Source: an uncultured Porphyromonadaceae bacterium | Lineage (GTDB): Bacteria > Bacteroidota > Bacteroidia > Bacteroidales > Muribaculaceae | Assembly: GCA_902495075.1 (NCBI GenBank) | Contig: CABUVO010000002.1 | Location: forward strand, 137,367 to 201,366 | DNA length: 64,000 nucleotides | Reading direction: 5' to 3' | Shown here: piece by piece, positions 6,777 through 15,020 of the stretch | How the letters are laid out: each line of letters opens with the position of its first letter | Numbering within the stretch: position 1 is the stretch's first letter | Translations under genes and position numbers: made by a program | Notes under the pieces: model-generated | The model's database searches: none | What the model was told of the DNA's origin: nothing | The model's input: the letters and a program-made list of their open reading frames with translations, nothing else

Positions 6777-8069
6777 CTACGGCTGGAGGAGTGCGAAGCC
6801 TATCAGCCGGTCGGCTCTGGAGCCTGGAGGATGGTAATATACGGCTACCCAGTATTCATTCTGGGTCTCGAATTTGTTGCCTTCGGTGAGGGCTCCGGAG
6901 GGAGCAAGATGGGGCGAGATAGGGCTGGATGGGGCTGAATGGGACTGGGAGGGGAGGGTGAGGTAGCGGTAGTTGTAGGCGCCTTGCTTGAGGGGCATCT
7001 CGAGGCGGTAGAGACGCGCTGCTGAGTCGTAGACCATGCGGTTGGAGGAGTCGAAGCGGTTGTGGGTCATTTCTCCGTCCACATATATGTCGGCATCGCG
7101 AAGGAGAGGCATGTCGAGTGAGAAGTGAACGGTGATATAATCTGCTCCGAGATCGGAGTCTGTGGCGTTATATTCGCGCACGAGGAATCGTCCGTGTTGG
7201 GTGCGGTCGAATTCATAATTACGCAGGGCGCGTCCGCTGTCTTTGCGAAGCCAGACGTGGTAGTTGCTGCCTCCGAATTTCAAGGAATCCACACCCATGC
7301 CGGGAAATCCGTTGCTGACGCTCTCAAAGCGGTGGTATTCATTGCCAGCGGGGAATATGAGTTCGGGGAGATGCTGATATACGAGTGTATTACCTCCCAC
7401 ACGTTGTGGGCGCCGGAGGGTGCGGCGCGTGGGTTCGCTGCCGTTCTGAAGAAGCGTTACCTCCACATCCTGATAGGGATTGGCGTTCTCTATGCCTCGC
7501 AGTGTCACTGACATGTCGAGTTGCTGCCATTCGGTGTTGTGCCCTCGGTCTGTACGCCCGGAGGCAATTCCGCTGATTGCGGCTGCCTCTTCCGAAACCA
7601 TGAACCGAGCCTGGAGAATTACTTCATCCGGAGCATCACGGTCGAATACCTGCAGCAGATAGTTGCCCGAGACGAGAGGACGCATGGACTGGTTGGGGAA
7701 CTCAATGCGGTAGTTGACGAAATGTACGAACGTGTTTTCAGAGAAAGCGAAGTCTTCTATATCGGCAATGTTGAATCCGTCGAGATATTCCGATTCCACG
7801 AGTCGCGAAGGTTGCCAGTCTGCATTGCAGTGAATCAAGCGATACTGCAGCCAGCGGTTGTCTTCGGCTATCTCGTCGAAAGAGATCACCAGCCGATCGT
7901 CTGAGTTGAGTCTGATCACCGGTGGAGACATGAAATTATCGGGATTGCTCACCTTAAGGGTGCGGAATGTCGGTGAGAACACACGGGTGTCCGTGCTGGC
8001 GGCATTTGAGGTAATAGCCGACAGCAATGCGACACAGAGAATTATAAATATGTGGCTTATGTTTCTCAA
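6777..8069 (-). CDS. DUF5103 protein, predicted type IX secretion component
   Basis: A secreted or outer-membrane-associated protein of 430 residues. DUF5103 proteins have been described as plug components of the type IX secretion system translocon. I place the start at the TTG at 8069, giving a clear signal peptide (MRNISHIFIILCVALLSAIT, cut near SNAAS); the frame stays open further upstream but that part lies inside ung. AGGAG of the ung stop region lies about 19 nt ahead. The family-typical block SPPVIRLNSDDRLVISFDE follows about 45 residues in. Near the C-terminus a Ser/Pro-rich stretch (SHSAPSSPISPHLAPS) is encoded by a G-rich repeat at 6898-6957 and looks like an insertion. Confidence 0.85.
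   Translation of the reverse strand: MRNISHIFIILCVALLSAITSNAASTDTRVFSPTFRTLKVSNPDNFMSPPVIRLNSDDRLVISFDEIAEDNRWLQYRLIHCNADWQPSRLVESEYLDGFNIADIEDFAFSENTFVHFVNYRIEFPNQSMRPLVSGNYLLQVFDRDAPDEVILQARFMVSEEAAAISGIASGRTDRGHNTEWQQLDMSVTLRGIENANPYQDVEVTLLQNGSEPTRRTLRRPQRVGGNTLVYQHLPELIFPAGNEYHRFESVSNGFPGMGVDSLKFGGSNYHVWLRKDSGRALRNYEFDRTQHGRFLVREYNATDSDLGADYITVHFSLDMPLLRDADIYVDGEMTHNRFDSSNRMVYDSAARLYRLEMPLKQGAYNYRYLTLPSQSHSAPSSPISPHLAPSGALTEGNKFETQNEYWVAVYYHPPGSRADRLIGFALLQP
6898..6957. repeat. G-rich 10-bp period repeat inside the DUF5103 gene
   Basis: Six 10-bp units of the type GATGGGGCTG lie in the coding region and are translated on the minus strand as a Ser/Pro/His-rich insert. The identical period and unit occur in the intergenic array at 11261-11332. 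Confidence 0.7.
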
Positions 8070-8092
8070 TTGGATGATTTTTAAGCAGCTCC

Positions 8093-8761
8093 TTACCAGT
8101 TTATCGGGGTTTTGCCGTGTGCTATCAAATATTCGTTTGCTTTGGAAAAATGACGACAACCGAAGAATCCCCGGTAAGCTGAGAGGGGGGAGGGGTGTGG
8201 CGCGGTGAGCACGAGATGTTTGGAGCGATCGATAAACGCTCCCTTGCGGATAGCGTCCGATCCCCACAGAAGAAATACCAAACCTTCACGTTTTTCAGCC
8301 AGAGCGTGGACCGCAGCATCGGTGAAAGTTTCCCACCCAATGCCGGAATGGGATTTGGGCTGATGCTCGCGCACCGTGAGGGATGCGTTGAGGAGCAGTA
8401 CGCCCTGTTCAGCCCAGCGGGACAGGTCTCCCGAGGCAGGGATGGGATTGCCGGTATCTGTATGTATCTCCTGGAATATATTGCGAAGGGACGGGGGAAT
8501 CTCTATACCCGGGTTCACCGAGAAACAGAGACCGTTTGCCTGTCCCGGACCGTGATACGGATCCTGTCCTATTATCACGACTTTTACGTCTTCGAAAGGG
8601 GTTGAGTCGAAAGCAGAGAAAATCTTTCCTGCCGGAGGATAGACCTTACAGCCCGGATTAGAATATTCGCGACGCACAAGATCCGAAAGAGCCGCAAAAT
8701 AGGGCTTCTCGAATTCAGCGCCAAGTGCCTGTTTCCATCCCGGTTCGATTCTTACATTCAT
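8093..8761 (-). CDS. ung: Uracil-DNA glycosylase, family 1
   Basis: A 222-residue enzyme that removes uracil from DNA as the first step of base excision repair. GQDPYHG (65-71) carries the catalytic Asp67, LLLNASLTV (122-130) forms the uracil pocket floor with Asn125, and TAPHPSPLS (187-194) is the DNA-intercalation loop with His189. Length is normal for the family. The start ATG at 8761 leaves the usual N-terminus. The DUF5103 start follows after about 24 nt, so the two are likely co-transcribed. Confidence 0.96.
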   Translation of the reverse strand: MNVRIEPGWKQALGAEFEKPYFAALSDLVRREYSNPGCKVYPPAGKIFSAFDSTPFEDVKVVIIGQDPYHGPGQANGLCFSVNPGIEIPPSLRNIFQEIHTDTGNPIPASGDLSRWAEQGVLLLNASLTVREHQPKSHSGIGWETFTDAAVHALAEKREGLVFLLWGSDAIRKGAFIDRSKHLVLTAPHPSPLSAYRGFFGCRHFSKANEYLIAHGKTPINW

Positions 8762-8845
8762 AGATTGCTGCCTGTTTATAAGGTCAAAGTTAGCAACAAA
8801 TCTTCATATTCGGAAATTGATGTTGAATAATTCGAAAAAAAAATA

Positions 8846-8853
8846 TAACTTTG
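8846..8853 (+). promoter_or_regulatory. -7 element for tRNA-Arg
   Basis: TAACTTTG followed by C, 49 nt ahead of the tRNA, matches the Bacteroidetes -7 consensus TAnnTTTG; the -33 element is weak (TGTTGAAT). Confidence 0.55.
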
Positions 8854-8902
8854 CAATGAATTGCAGTGCCAAAACCGCTGGTTCGGTTGCTGCAGAATGT
8901 AT

Positions 8903-8974
8903 GTCTCCGTAGTTCAATGGATAGAATATCGGATTCCGGTTCCGACGATTAGGGTTCGACTCCCTACGGGGATA
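8903..8974 (+). tRNA. tRNA-Arg (anticodon CCG)
   Basis: The acceptor arms GTCTCCG and CGGGGAT pair with two wobbles, the anticodon stem TCGGA/TCCGA encloses loop TTCCGGT with anticodon CCG, and the T arm is AGGGTTCGACTCCCT. The discriminator base is A; CCA is not encoded. Confidence 0.93.
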
Positions 8975-9014
8975 CAAGAAACAAATGATGCCTTCATTGT
9001 GTTAATAAAACATA

Positions 9015-9935
9015 ATGAAGGCTTTTTTTGTAAATGAAAACGGGTTTGTGGAGCGTGAAGAATGGTCGCCCCATTGCTGGGTAAACGTGGAATGCCCCGA
9101 CAGGGACGATCTGCGGTTTATGCTTGATGATCTGCATGTGCCCCCCGATTTTCTGGAAAGCATTTCCGATATGGACGAGCGTCCCCGTATCGAGCATGAC
9201 GGTGAATGGCGCCTTACCATCCTCCGCATTCCATTGCATTCCGACAGTGTGGAGATGCCATACAGCACAGTGCCTATCGGGATTGTGACAAACAATGAGA
9301 TCATGCTGACGGTGTGCTATCGCCGCACAGAGATGCTGAGCGATTTCATTTCGCACACACGCTGCCGCGGGATATCGGTAGACTCCGGTCCGGATTTCAT
9401 ACTGAGGATTCTCTATTCATCCGCCTACTGGTATTTGAAATATCTGAAAGATATCAACAATCATGTGGTGCATGATGAGAAAAATCTTGAAAAGAGCATA
9501 CGCAACGAAGATCTGCTGCATATGCTGGGTATTCAGAGGACCTTGGTGTTCTTCAACACTTCGATTCAGGGAAATGAGACATTGATCGGAAGGATACGCC
9601 GTGTATATGGCGACCGGTATGACTCGGATCTTCTTGAAGATGTCGAGATCGAACTGCGGCAGGCAGACAGCACGGTGAAAATCTACAGCGATATTCTTGA
9701 AAGCACGATGGATTCTTTCGCATCGATTATATCCAACAATGTGAATGCAATCATGAAAAAGATGACGGCAGTGTCGATCGTGTTGATGGTGCCGACCCTG
9801 ATAGCGAGTTTCTACGGGATGAACGTCAGCATATCATATGGCAACAATCCCTATGTTTTCTGGCTGATCATCACCGGTTCTTTCCTGCTTTCTGCCATCC
9901 TTTACATTTTCCTGCGCAAAATCCGCTGGTTCTGA
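9015..9935 (+). CDS. corA: CorA family divalent cation transporter
   Basis: A 306-residue inner-membrane protein. A long cytosolic N-terminal domain is followed by the stalk helix, a first transmembrane segment (VLMVPTLIASF) ending in the signature YGMN (about 267-270) and a second segment before the basic C-terminal RKIRWF. CorA pentamers let Mg2+ (also Co2+ and Ni2+) enter along the membrane potential. Size and motif are fully typical. The start is 41 nt beyond tRNA-Arg; transcription may continue from the tRNA promoter. Confidence 0.93.
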   Translation: MKAFFVNENGFVEREEWSPHCWVNVECPDRDDLRFMLDDLHVPPDFLESISDMDERPRIEHDGEWRLTILRIPLHSDSVEMPYSTVPIGIVTNNEIMLTVCYRRTEMLSDFISHTRCRGISVDSGPDFILRILYSSAYWYLKYLKDINNHVVHDEKNLEKSIRNEDLLHMLGIQRTLVFFNTSIQGNETLIGRIRRVYGDRYDSDLLEDVEIELRQADSTVKIYSDILESTMDSFASIISNNVNAIMKKMTAVSIVLMVPTLIASFYGMNVSISYGNNPYVFWLIITGSFLLSAILYIFLRKIRWF

Positions 9936-9945
9936 AATTAATTAT

Positions 9946-9953
9946 TAACTTTG
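9946..9953 (+). promoter_or_regulatory. -7 element for the M64 peptidase gene
   Basis: TAACTTTG, 20 nt before the ATG at 9973, gives a short leader. It fits the Bacteroidetes TAnnTTTG consensus. Confidence 0.5.
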
Positions 9954-9972
9954 TCTCATAAAAGATATCGTT

Positions 9973-11262
9973 ATGAGGCTATGGTTTATGGCGGCTCTTT
10001 TGCTTATGGGCCGCCCGATATTTGCCGCACATGCGGCTGTTGATTTTGATAAAGCGTTTTGTGACTCAACATTGCGTCTCGACTACATAGCTGCCGGAAA
10101 TGCTGAGAAGAGTTTTGTCTTTCTTGATGGAATGCAGAAGTTTGCCGGTTGGGCTGGAAGAAGAACCAATCTCGATAAACTGCCGTATTGTGGCAATGGG
10201 ATCGTGACGGTGACTGATTCACTTAGCGGTGACACAATTTACCGACACAGTTTCTCTACTCTTTTCCGGGAGTGGCAGTCTACCCCTGAGGCGGCTTCAA
10301 CATCGAAGTCTTTCCAGAATACATTTCTTGTGCCTATGCCGAGGAAGGCGGCAAAGATAACAATCGAGCTTCTTGACGGCAGGCATGATGTGGCGGCTTC
10401 CAACACTCATGACTATACTCCCGACGACATACTTATCAAAAAAGCAGACGGGAGGGATGGAGCTCCATACCGTTATCTTCACAAAGGAGGAAATCCGGAA
10501 AAAGCAATAGACATAGCGATTCTTGCAGAGGGTTACACTCCGGATCAGATGGATGCTTTCTATGCTGATGCGGATCGCGCTGTGAAAGCCATCATAAGGG
10601 ATGAGCCTTTCAAAAGCCGTGGGGAGGATCTGAATTTCGTGGCAGTGGCAACGCCGTCGGAAGATTCGGGTGTGAGCGTGCCAAGATTCGATGACTGGAA
10701 AAAGACGTCGTTCGGTTCTAATTTTGATACGTTCTATTCTGCGCGGTATCTGACCACAGCAAATGTGTTTGACATACATGATGCCATTTCGCATGTGCCT
10801 TACGAGCACATCATAATCTTGGCAAATTGTCCTGTGTATGGCGGCGGAGGTATTTATAACAGCTATACACTGACCACGACGGGACATGATCACTATGAGC
10901 CGGTGGTGGTGCATGAGTTCGGTCATAGTTTCGGAGGTCTTGCCGATGAGTATTTTTATGAGGGGGACGTGATGGAAGACAGCTATCCTTTTGATGTGGA
11001 GCCTTGGGAACCGAACATAACCACGCTTGTGGATTTCGACTCGAAATGGAAAGGTTTGCTTAAGAAGGGCACTCCCGTGCCCACCGACCGCAAGGATTGG
11101 AAGAAATATCCTGTAGGTGTGTTTGAAGGGGGAGGATATTCGTTCAAGGGGATTTACAGCCCTGCGGACCGTTGCCGCATGCGGGATAATGAATGGGAAG
11201 GGTTTTGCCCGGCGTGCCGACATGCTCTCAACTCTTTGATTGATTTCTACGTTAAGGAATAA
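9973..11262 (+). CDS. Secreted M64-family metallopeptidase
   Basis: A 429-residue protein with a signal peptide (MRLWFMAALLLMG, cut near AAHA). The zinc site VVVHEFGHSFGGLADEY lies at about 311-327, with the HExxH variant HEFGH and the downstream acidic ligand, as in the IgA peptidase M64 family. An N-terminal beta-sandwich domain (residues 20-140) precedes the peptidase domain, as usual in Bacteroidales. It should act outside the cytoplasm on proteins; the substrate is not predictable. No T9SS tail is visible, so periplasmic or other secretion is likely. Confidence 0.88.
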   Translation: MRLWFMAALLLMGRPIFAAHAAVDFDKAFCDSTLRLDYIAAGNAEKSFVFLDGMQKFAGWAGRRTNLDKLPYCGNGIVTVTDSLSGDTIYRHSFSTLFREWQSTPEAASTSKSFQNTFLVPMPRKAAKITIELLDGRHDVAASNTHDYTPDDILIKKADGRDGAPYRYLHKGGNPEKAIDIAILAEGYTPDQMDAFYADADRAVKAIIRDEPFKSRGEDLNFVAVATPSEDSGVSVPRFDDWKKTSFGSNFDTFYSARYLTTANVFDIHDAISHVPYEHIIILANCPVYGGGGIYNSYTLTTTGHDHYEPVVVHEFGHSFGGLADEYFYEGDVMEDSYPFDVEPWEPNITTLVDFDSKWKGLLKKGTPVPTDRKDWKKYPVGVFEGGGYSFKGIYSPADRCRMRDNEWEGFCPACRHALNSLIDFYVKE

Positions 11263-11332
11263 TGGGGAGAAATGGGGCTAGATAGGGCGTTATGGGGTGA
11301 GATGGGGATGGGGTAGGGTAGGATAGGGCGCG
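11261..11332. repeat. G-rich 10-bp period repeat, copy 4
   Basis: Seven consecutive decamers (AATGGGGAGA, AATGGGGCTA, GATAGGGCGT, TATGGGGTGA, GATGGGGATG, GGGTAGGGTA, GGATAGGGCG) fill the spacer between the peptidase stop and the exchanger gene. Confidence 0.8.
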
Positions 11333-11355
11333 TATGAACTGAAATTTCATTGCTT

Positions 11356-12330
11356 ATGATTCTGAATATCGTATTTCTCATATTGGGTCTTGTGCTGATT
11401 CTTGTTGGTGCAAACGCGCTGACTGATGGTGCGTCATCTCTTGCCAAGCGGTGGGGGATGTCGGATCTTGTTGTCGGACTCACAATAGTGGCATTCGGCA
11501 CGTCGGCACCTGAGCTCGTGATAAGCGTAATGTCGGCAGTTGACGGGAATGCCGGATTGGCGATAGGAAACGTGGTGGGAAGCAATATCTTCAATGTGTG
11601 TGCAATCATCGGCATAACCGCTCTTGTGCGACCGATGCGCATTTCGAAAAGTATCATGACCACTGATATTCCGCTTGTGATACTTTCGGCGTTGGTTTTG
11701 CTGACAATGGGAAACGCCACGCTTCTTGACGGTTCGAAAACCAATATGCTGACGCGCGTTGACGGTATAATCCTGTTGCTTTTCTTTATGGTGTTCATGC
11801 ATCACACATTCTCCTCGGCTAAGCATGCCGCCCCCGGTGACCCTGCGGCTAAAGACGGAGAGGCAAAGAAAGAGATGCCGATGTGGAAGGCTTGGCTGTG
11901 GGTGGCAGGAGGTCTGGCGGGGCTGATTTACGGCGGCGACAAGTTTGTGGACGGTGCTTCCGGAATAGCTGCTGGATTGGGAGTGAGCGATGCCGTGATC
12001 GGTCTGACGATTGTAGCGGCGGGTACTTCTTTGCCGGAACTTGCCACCTCGATAACGGCTGCCCTGAAAGGTAAGACCGGAATAGCCCTGGGAAATGTGA
12101 TCGGTAGCAACATCTTTAATATTTTCCTTGTGCTGGGATGCGCTGCCACAGTGCGACCGTTGCCATTCGGGGCGGTAGGTAATGCAGACCTGCTTATACT
12201 CACCGCATGCTGCATGCTTTTCTGGATATTCGGATATGTTTATAAAGAGCGTACCATAACCCGCTGGGAGGGTGGTATGCTTGCCGCTTGCTATGTTGGA
12301 TATATGGCGTGGCTTGTAGCGACTGCATAA
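11356..12330 (+). CDS. Sodium/calcium exchanger family antiporter (CaCA, YrbG type)
   Basis: A 324-residue membrane protein with the two inverted alpha-repeats of the CaCA superfamily: TIVAFGTSAPEL...GNVVGSNIFN (about 40-78) and TIVAAGTSLPEL...GNVIGSNIFN (about 217-257). The acidic residue in each repeat binds Ca2+. About ten transmembrane segments and a short charged loop near 155-175 fit the family. It exports Ca2+ in exchange for Na+ or H+. I use the ATG at 11356 rather than the TTG two codons earlier. The next gene starts 12 nt downstream. Confidence 0.92.
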   Translation: MILNIVFLILGLVLILVGANALTDGASSLAKRWGMSDLVVGLTIVAFGTSAPELVISVMSAVDGNAGLAIGNVVGSNIFNVCAIIGITALVRPMRISKSIMTTDIPLVILSALVLLTMGNATLLDGSKTNMLTRVDGIILLLFFMVFMHHTFSSAKHAAPGDPAAKDGEAKKEMPMWKAWLWVAGGLAGLIYGGDKFVDGASGIAAGLGVSDAVIGLTIVAAGTSLPELATSITAALKGKTGIALGNVIGSNIFNIFLVLGCAATVRPLPFGAVGNADLLILTACCMLFWIFGYVYKERTITRWEGGMLAACYVGYMAWLVATA

Positions 12331-12342
12331 AAATTCAAAGGT

Positions 12343-13500
12343 ATGAAGGTAGCATTTCATTTTAACGCGGATGATCACTCATTAGGATGTCTCTATGGCG
12401 AGACTGTTAATAAGATGGTTTTCAACGCTATTCTGCGGAAACGTAATCTTAATCTGACGTCAAAGGTGTTTATTGGCGATCTTTTGCTGGATGCATGTGC
12501 GTCGGAGGCGGTAATCAAAGAGAGTGACGAAGAGCATACGTGTATTTCTTATCGGATGGATGATAACCGGCGCTTGGAAATATTTGAAAAATGGCTAATA
12601 GTCTCTTTTAAGAGTTGGAACACCCTTGACGCGCAAAAGCTGATTGCCAGATTTGATAATAATATCTATGTGGTGTGTTTCGAAAGCATTGACAATGATA
12701 ATGCAAAGTTTCTCGACAATGCCTTGAAAAATGAGCCTTCCTACCTTGGAGCCGTAAGCATCAATGAAGCGAGCGGAATAAACTGGAATCTTTATGGCTC
12801 AATGCTCATCGCGCTTGGCAGAATTGTAAACCGTCAGTTCACACTCTTCTATGATGAAGACCGGGAGGCTTTTGAACCGGATATTGCAGGTGTAAGTGCT
12901 TTTGATAAAGTTGGAGCCGAGAAACTCAATTTCAGATATACGATATTTGACAAGTATCACGATTATCAGCATGCCAGAAGAATTGCGGAATGGAAAGAGA
13001 AGTGTGGCTCAATGCTTGCTTTTGTAGCTGATGAGGCTGTTTCGCGATTGCTGGATGTGGCACCCGAAATCGGCGACAAACTTTGGTCTGCCCTGACATG
13101 TTTTGAGAGCGCAGAGACTAATGAACAGTATGCGCAGGTAGCGGTATCATGCCGGAGGATTTTCGAATATGTGGTAGACGCGGTTGCACCGGTGTCTGAC
13201 CATCCGACCGATACAGGACACTCCATCAAGAAAGAGATGTATAAGAACCGCCTATTCGAATATGCGCGTCAATGCAAAATGTCGGACACCAACATCGACA
13301 TGGTCACAATTGCGACCGACAATCTCTATTTGCAATGGAACAAGCTGCATGAACTTGCCAACAAAGGTGTGCACGCGGAGGTGTATAGAAGTGAAGTGCG
13401 GCGATGTTTCATACGCACCATCCTGCTCCTTGACGATATAATCGCTATGCATCCACAGCCCTTCGACATCCGCACGGACATCGATCTGGATATAAGCTAA
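12343..13500 (+). CDS. Uncharacterised protein with HEPN-like C-terminal domain
   Basis: A 385-residue soluble protein that I do not recognise as a named family. The first 200 residues are a mixed alpha/beta region without clear motifs. The last 130 residues are helical; WNKLHELANKGVHAEV followed by FIRTILLLDDIIAM resembles the C-terminal HEPN-like helices seen in some abortive-infection and other defence-associated proteins (inference from motif memory). A canonical RxxxxH nuclease motif is not seen. It follows the exchanger by 12 nt and so may be co-transcribed, although a functional link is not obvious. Confidence 0.5.
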   Translation: MKVAFHFNADDHSLGCLYGETVNKMVFNAILRKRNLNLTSKVFIGDLLLDACASEAVIKESDEEHTCISYRMDDNRRLEIFEKWLIVSFKSWNTLDAQKLIARFDNNIYVVCFESIDNDNAKFLDNALKNEPSYLGAVSINEASGINWNLYGSMLIALGRIVNRQFTLFYDEDREAFEPDIAGVSAFDKVGAEKLNFRYTIFDKYHDYQHARRIAEWKEKCGSMLAFVADEAVSRLLDVAPEIGDKLWSALTCFESAETNEQYAQVAVSCRRIFEYVVDAVAPVSDHPTDTGHSIKKEMYKNRLFEYARQCKMSDTNIDMVTIATDNLYLQWNKLHELANKGVHAEVYRSEVRRCFIRTILLLDDIIAMHPQPFDIRTDIDLDIS

Positions 13501-13755
13501 TTTCCAACACTTACTTACAGAAGAGATAGGGATTCAAAATATTCTGTTGTGGATGTTGGAAATATGCGACTTAAACTTATCTTAGGCTCCTTCCTGATGT
13601 GAGATAGTAAATGATGAGAAACCACCCAGCGAGCCTGCCATTGAGAGCAAGGTTGAGAGCGGGGGGTGAGGGTAGATTGAAAGCAGCTTGTGAGCAACGT
13701 TGAAGGTGTATTGAGAGCCGCTGAGAAAAATAATTAATAAAAATATGGCGAAAAA
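13501..13755. other. Non-coding spacer with an inverted repeat and degenerate GAGAGC repeats
   Basis: TTTCCAACA (13501-13509) pairs with TGTTGGAAA (13554-13562) across 44 nt, right after the stop codon of the preceding gene. From 13629 to 13725 a motif close to TTGAGAGC recurs about every 12-15 nt. No convincing gene is present. Confidence 0.4.
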
Positions 13756-13756
13756 T

Positions 13757-13787
13757 TTTGTGGAATGAAAAAAAAGGCTTAACTTTG
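13757..13787 (+). promoter_or_regulatory. Promoter of tRNA-Phe
   Basis: TTTG (13757-13760), a 19-nt spacer and TAACTTTG (13780-13787) match the consensus closely. Confidence 0.65.
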
Positions 13788-13824
13788 CACTCGCAAAAGC
13801 CACCAAGGCAGTAGCAAAACCGAT

Positions 13825-13897
13825 GGTGTCATAGCTCAGTTGGTAGAGCAAAGGACTGAAAATCCTTGTGTCCCCGGTTCGATTCCTGGTGACACCA
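13825..13897 (+). tRNA. tRNA-Phe (anticodon GAA)
   Basis: The acceptor arms GGTGTCA and TGACACC pair perfectly, the anticodon loop CTGAAAA is closed by AAGGA/TCCTT, and the T arm is CCCGGTTCGATTCCTGG. The discriminator base is A. Confidence 0.95.
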
Positions 13898-13900
13898 CAG

Positions 13901-13937
13901 AAGACCGCTAATTCTCAATGAGTTAGCGGTCTTTTAT
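13901..13937 (+). terminator. Intrinsic terminator of tRNA-Phe
   Basis: AAGACCGCTAA (13901-13911) pairs with TTAGCGGTCTT (13923-13933) and is followed by T-rich sequence. Confidence 0.85.
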
Positions 13938-14417
13938 TTATCTACGCTCCTCCGGGTCACCACAATTGAAAATCATCGAAGTCCGCTTGAATCAGACTAA
14001 TCTGAGATAAAAGTCACCATGCTCACGCTAATGCGCTGTAATATTGTGTGTTATGCGTGTCGGCGCAGATGCGTGTCTTTTCTTGTTGTGCGCTAATGCG
14101 CTGAAAATCAGCGCGCAAATCACATCTATCCAAAACCATTCAGCATCATTCAACTCCACATCACCGCCTCACAGCCCCAAACTTTAACAGACTTTAACTC
14201 AAATCAAGACTTGAAAATATGGTGACCTTAACTGGTTTTCAAGGAGTCGCCACACCTGAATGTTAAATATTGTAAATGTGTAATCATTTGCGTGTTTGTA
14301 TATTGCGACAGTCTAAATGTGATTCAAAGTCGTAAAATGAGGCAAAATTTACCTATGTTAACATTTAGTTAAATTGCTTCATCGTATTATAGAGTATACA
14401 AAATAGCGAATACGATT
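13938..14417. other. Non-coding boundary of the accessory region
   Basis: No gene is supported here. CGCTAATGCGCTG occurs twice (14026-14038 and 14091-14103); the second is part of a stem-loop GCGCTG-AAAAT-CAGCGC. ATGCGTGT also occurs twice in between. A CTTGAAAA/TTTTCAAG inverted repeat lies near 14209-14242. Such repeats downstream of a tRNA are typical of integration boundaries, but no copy of the tRNA 3' end was found elsewhere in the window. Confidence 0.4.
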
Positions 14418-14663
14418 ATGAGGAAACTGACATTAGAACAGGCACAGGGTTATGGCGAAGGGTTGATGCGCTGGATAGAATCCGGTGAGGTTACTATGGA
14501 TGACATGCTTGAGGGCAGGGAAGTCCATCGTTTACTCGCTTGTCTTATTGAAAATCCCCACAAAGATTCTATTGATTCCAATTTCAACGGAATGTCTTTT
14601 AAGGAACACTCCCGATATCTAAACATGGCAATTCTCGACAATCAACTTTTGGAGAGCTACTGA
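14418..14663 (+). CDS. Small hypothetical protein (81 aa)
   Basis: An acidic 81-residue protein beginning MRKLTLEQAQGYGEGL. No family is recognised. It heads a tight row of four ORFs (next start 2 nt after its stop), which supports real translation. No signal peptide or membrane segment. Confidence 0.5.
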   Translation: MRKLTLEQAQGYGEGLMRWIESGEVTMDDMLEGREVHRLLACLIENPHKDSIDSNFNGMSFKEHSRYLNMAILDNQLLESY

Positions 14664-14664
14664 C

Positions 14665-14832
14665 ATGAGTATTACAAAACCCTATACCACATTGTCTCTT
14701 GACGAGGCGTATTTTATAGATCGGTTGAATCCTATACATACCGGTGTAGATGCTCCTTTGTGGGAATCACGATTACTATACCGAGTAAATCATCTATTTA
14801 AAAGTTGCGCACGCCACGAAAATAGTGCATGA
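14665..14832 (+). CDS. Small hypothetical protein (55 aa)
   Basis: ATG at 14665, one base after the preceding TGA, to TGA at 14830-14832. The 55-residue product begins MSITKPYTTLSLDEAYFIDR. Unrecognised. Its end overlaps or nearly touches the next small ORF, which suggests translational coupling. Confidence 0.4.
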   Translation: MSITKPYTTLSLDEAYFIDRLNPIHTGVDAPLWESRLLYRVNHLFKSCARHENSA

Positions 14833-14836
14833 AACT

Positions 14837-15013
14837 ATGATAGGATATGCAGAGCAAAAAGACTCCATGGTGTACGTTTATGGTCCTAACGGAGGCTATA
14901 TGTGGCATCGAATTGGTACACTGTTGGGTTATACATCCAACACCGTGACTATCAAACACGGCTCAACCACATATATCTGTGGAGAGCGAGGAGAGGTTAA
15001 ATCCACACGATAG
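14837..15013 (+). CDS. Small hypothetical protein (58 aa)
   Basis: ATG at 14837 gives a 58-residue product that looks like a short beta-barrel (VYVYGPNGGYMWHRIGTLLG, then VTIKHGSTTYICGE). A GTG at 14825 overlapping the previous ORF is an alternative start. Unrecognised; it is 7 nt ahead of the next gene. Confidence 0.4.
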   Translation: MIGYAEQKDSMVYVYGPNGGYMWHRIGTLLGYTSNTVTIKHGSTTYICGERGEVKSTR

Positions 15014-15020
15014 ATACAAC

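Noticed and set aside
8070..8267. N-terminal extension of the DUF5103 protein into ung
   Set aside because: The extra 66 codons overlap ung in another frame, are Arg/Ser/Pro-rich, and would hide the clear signal peptide that begins at TTG 8069.
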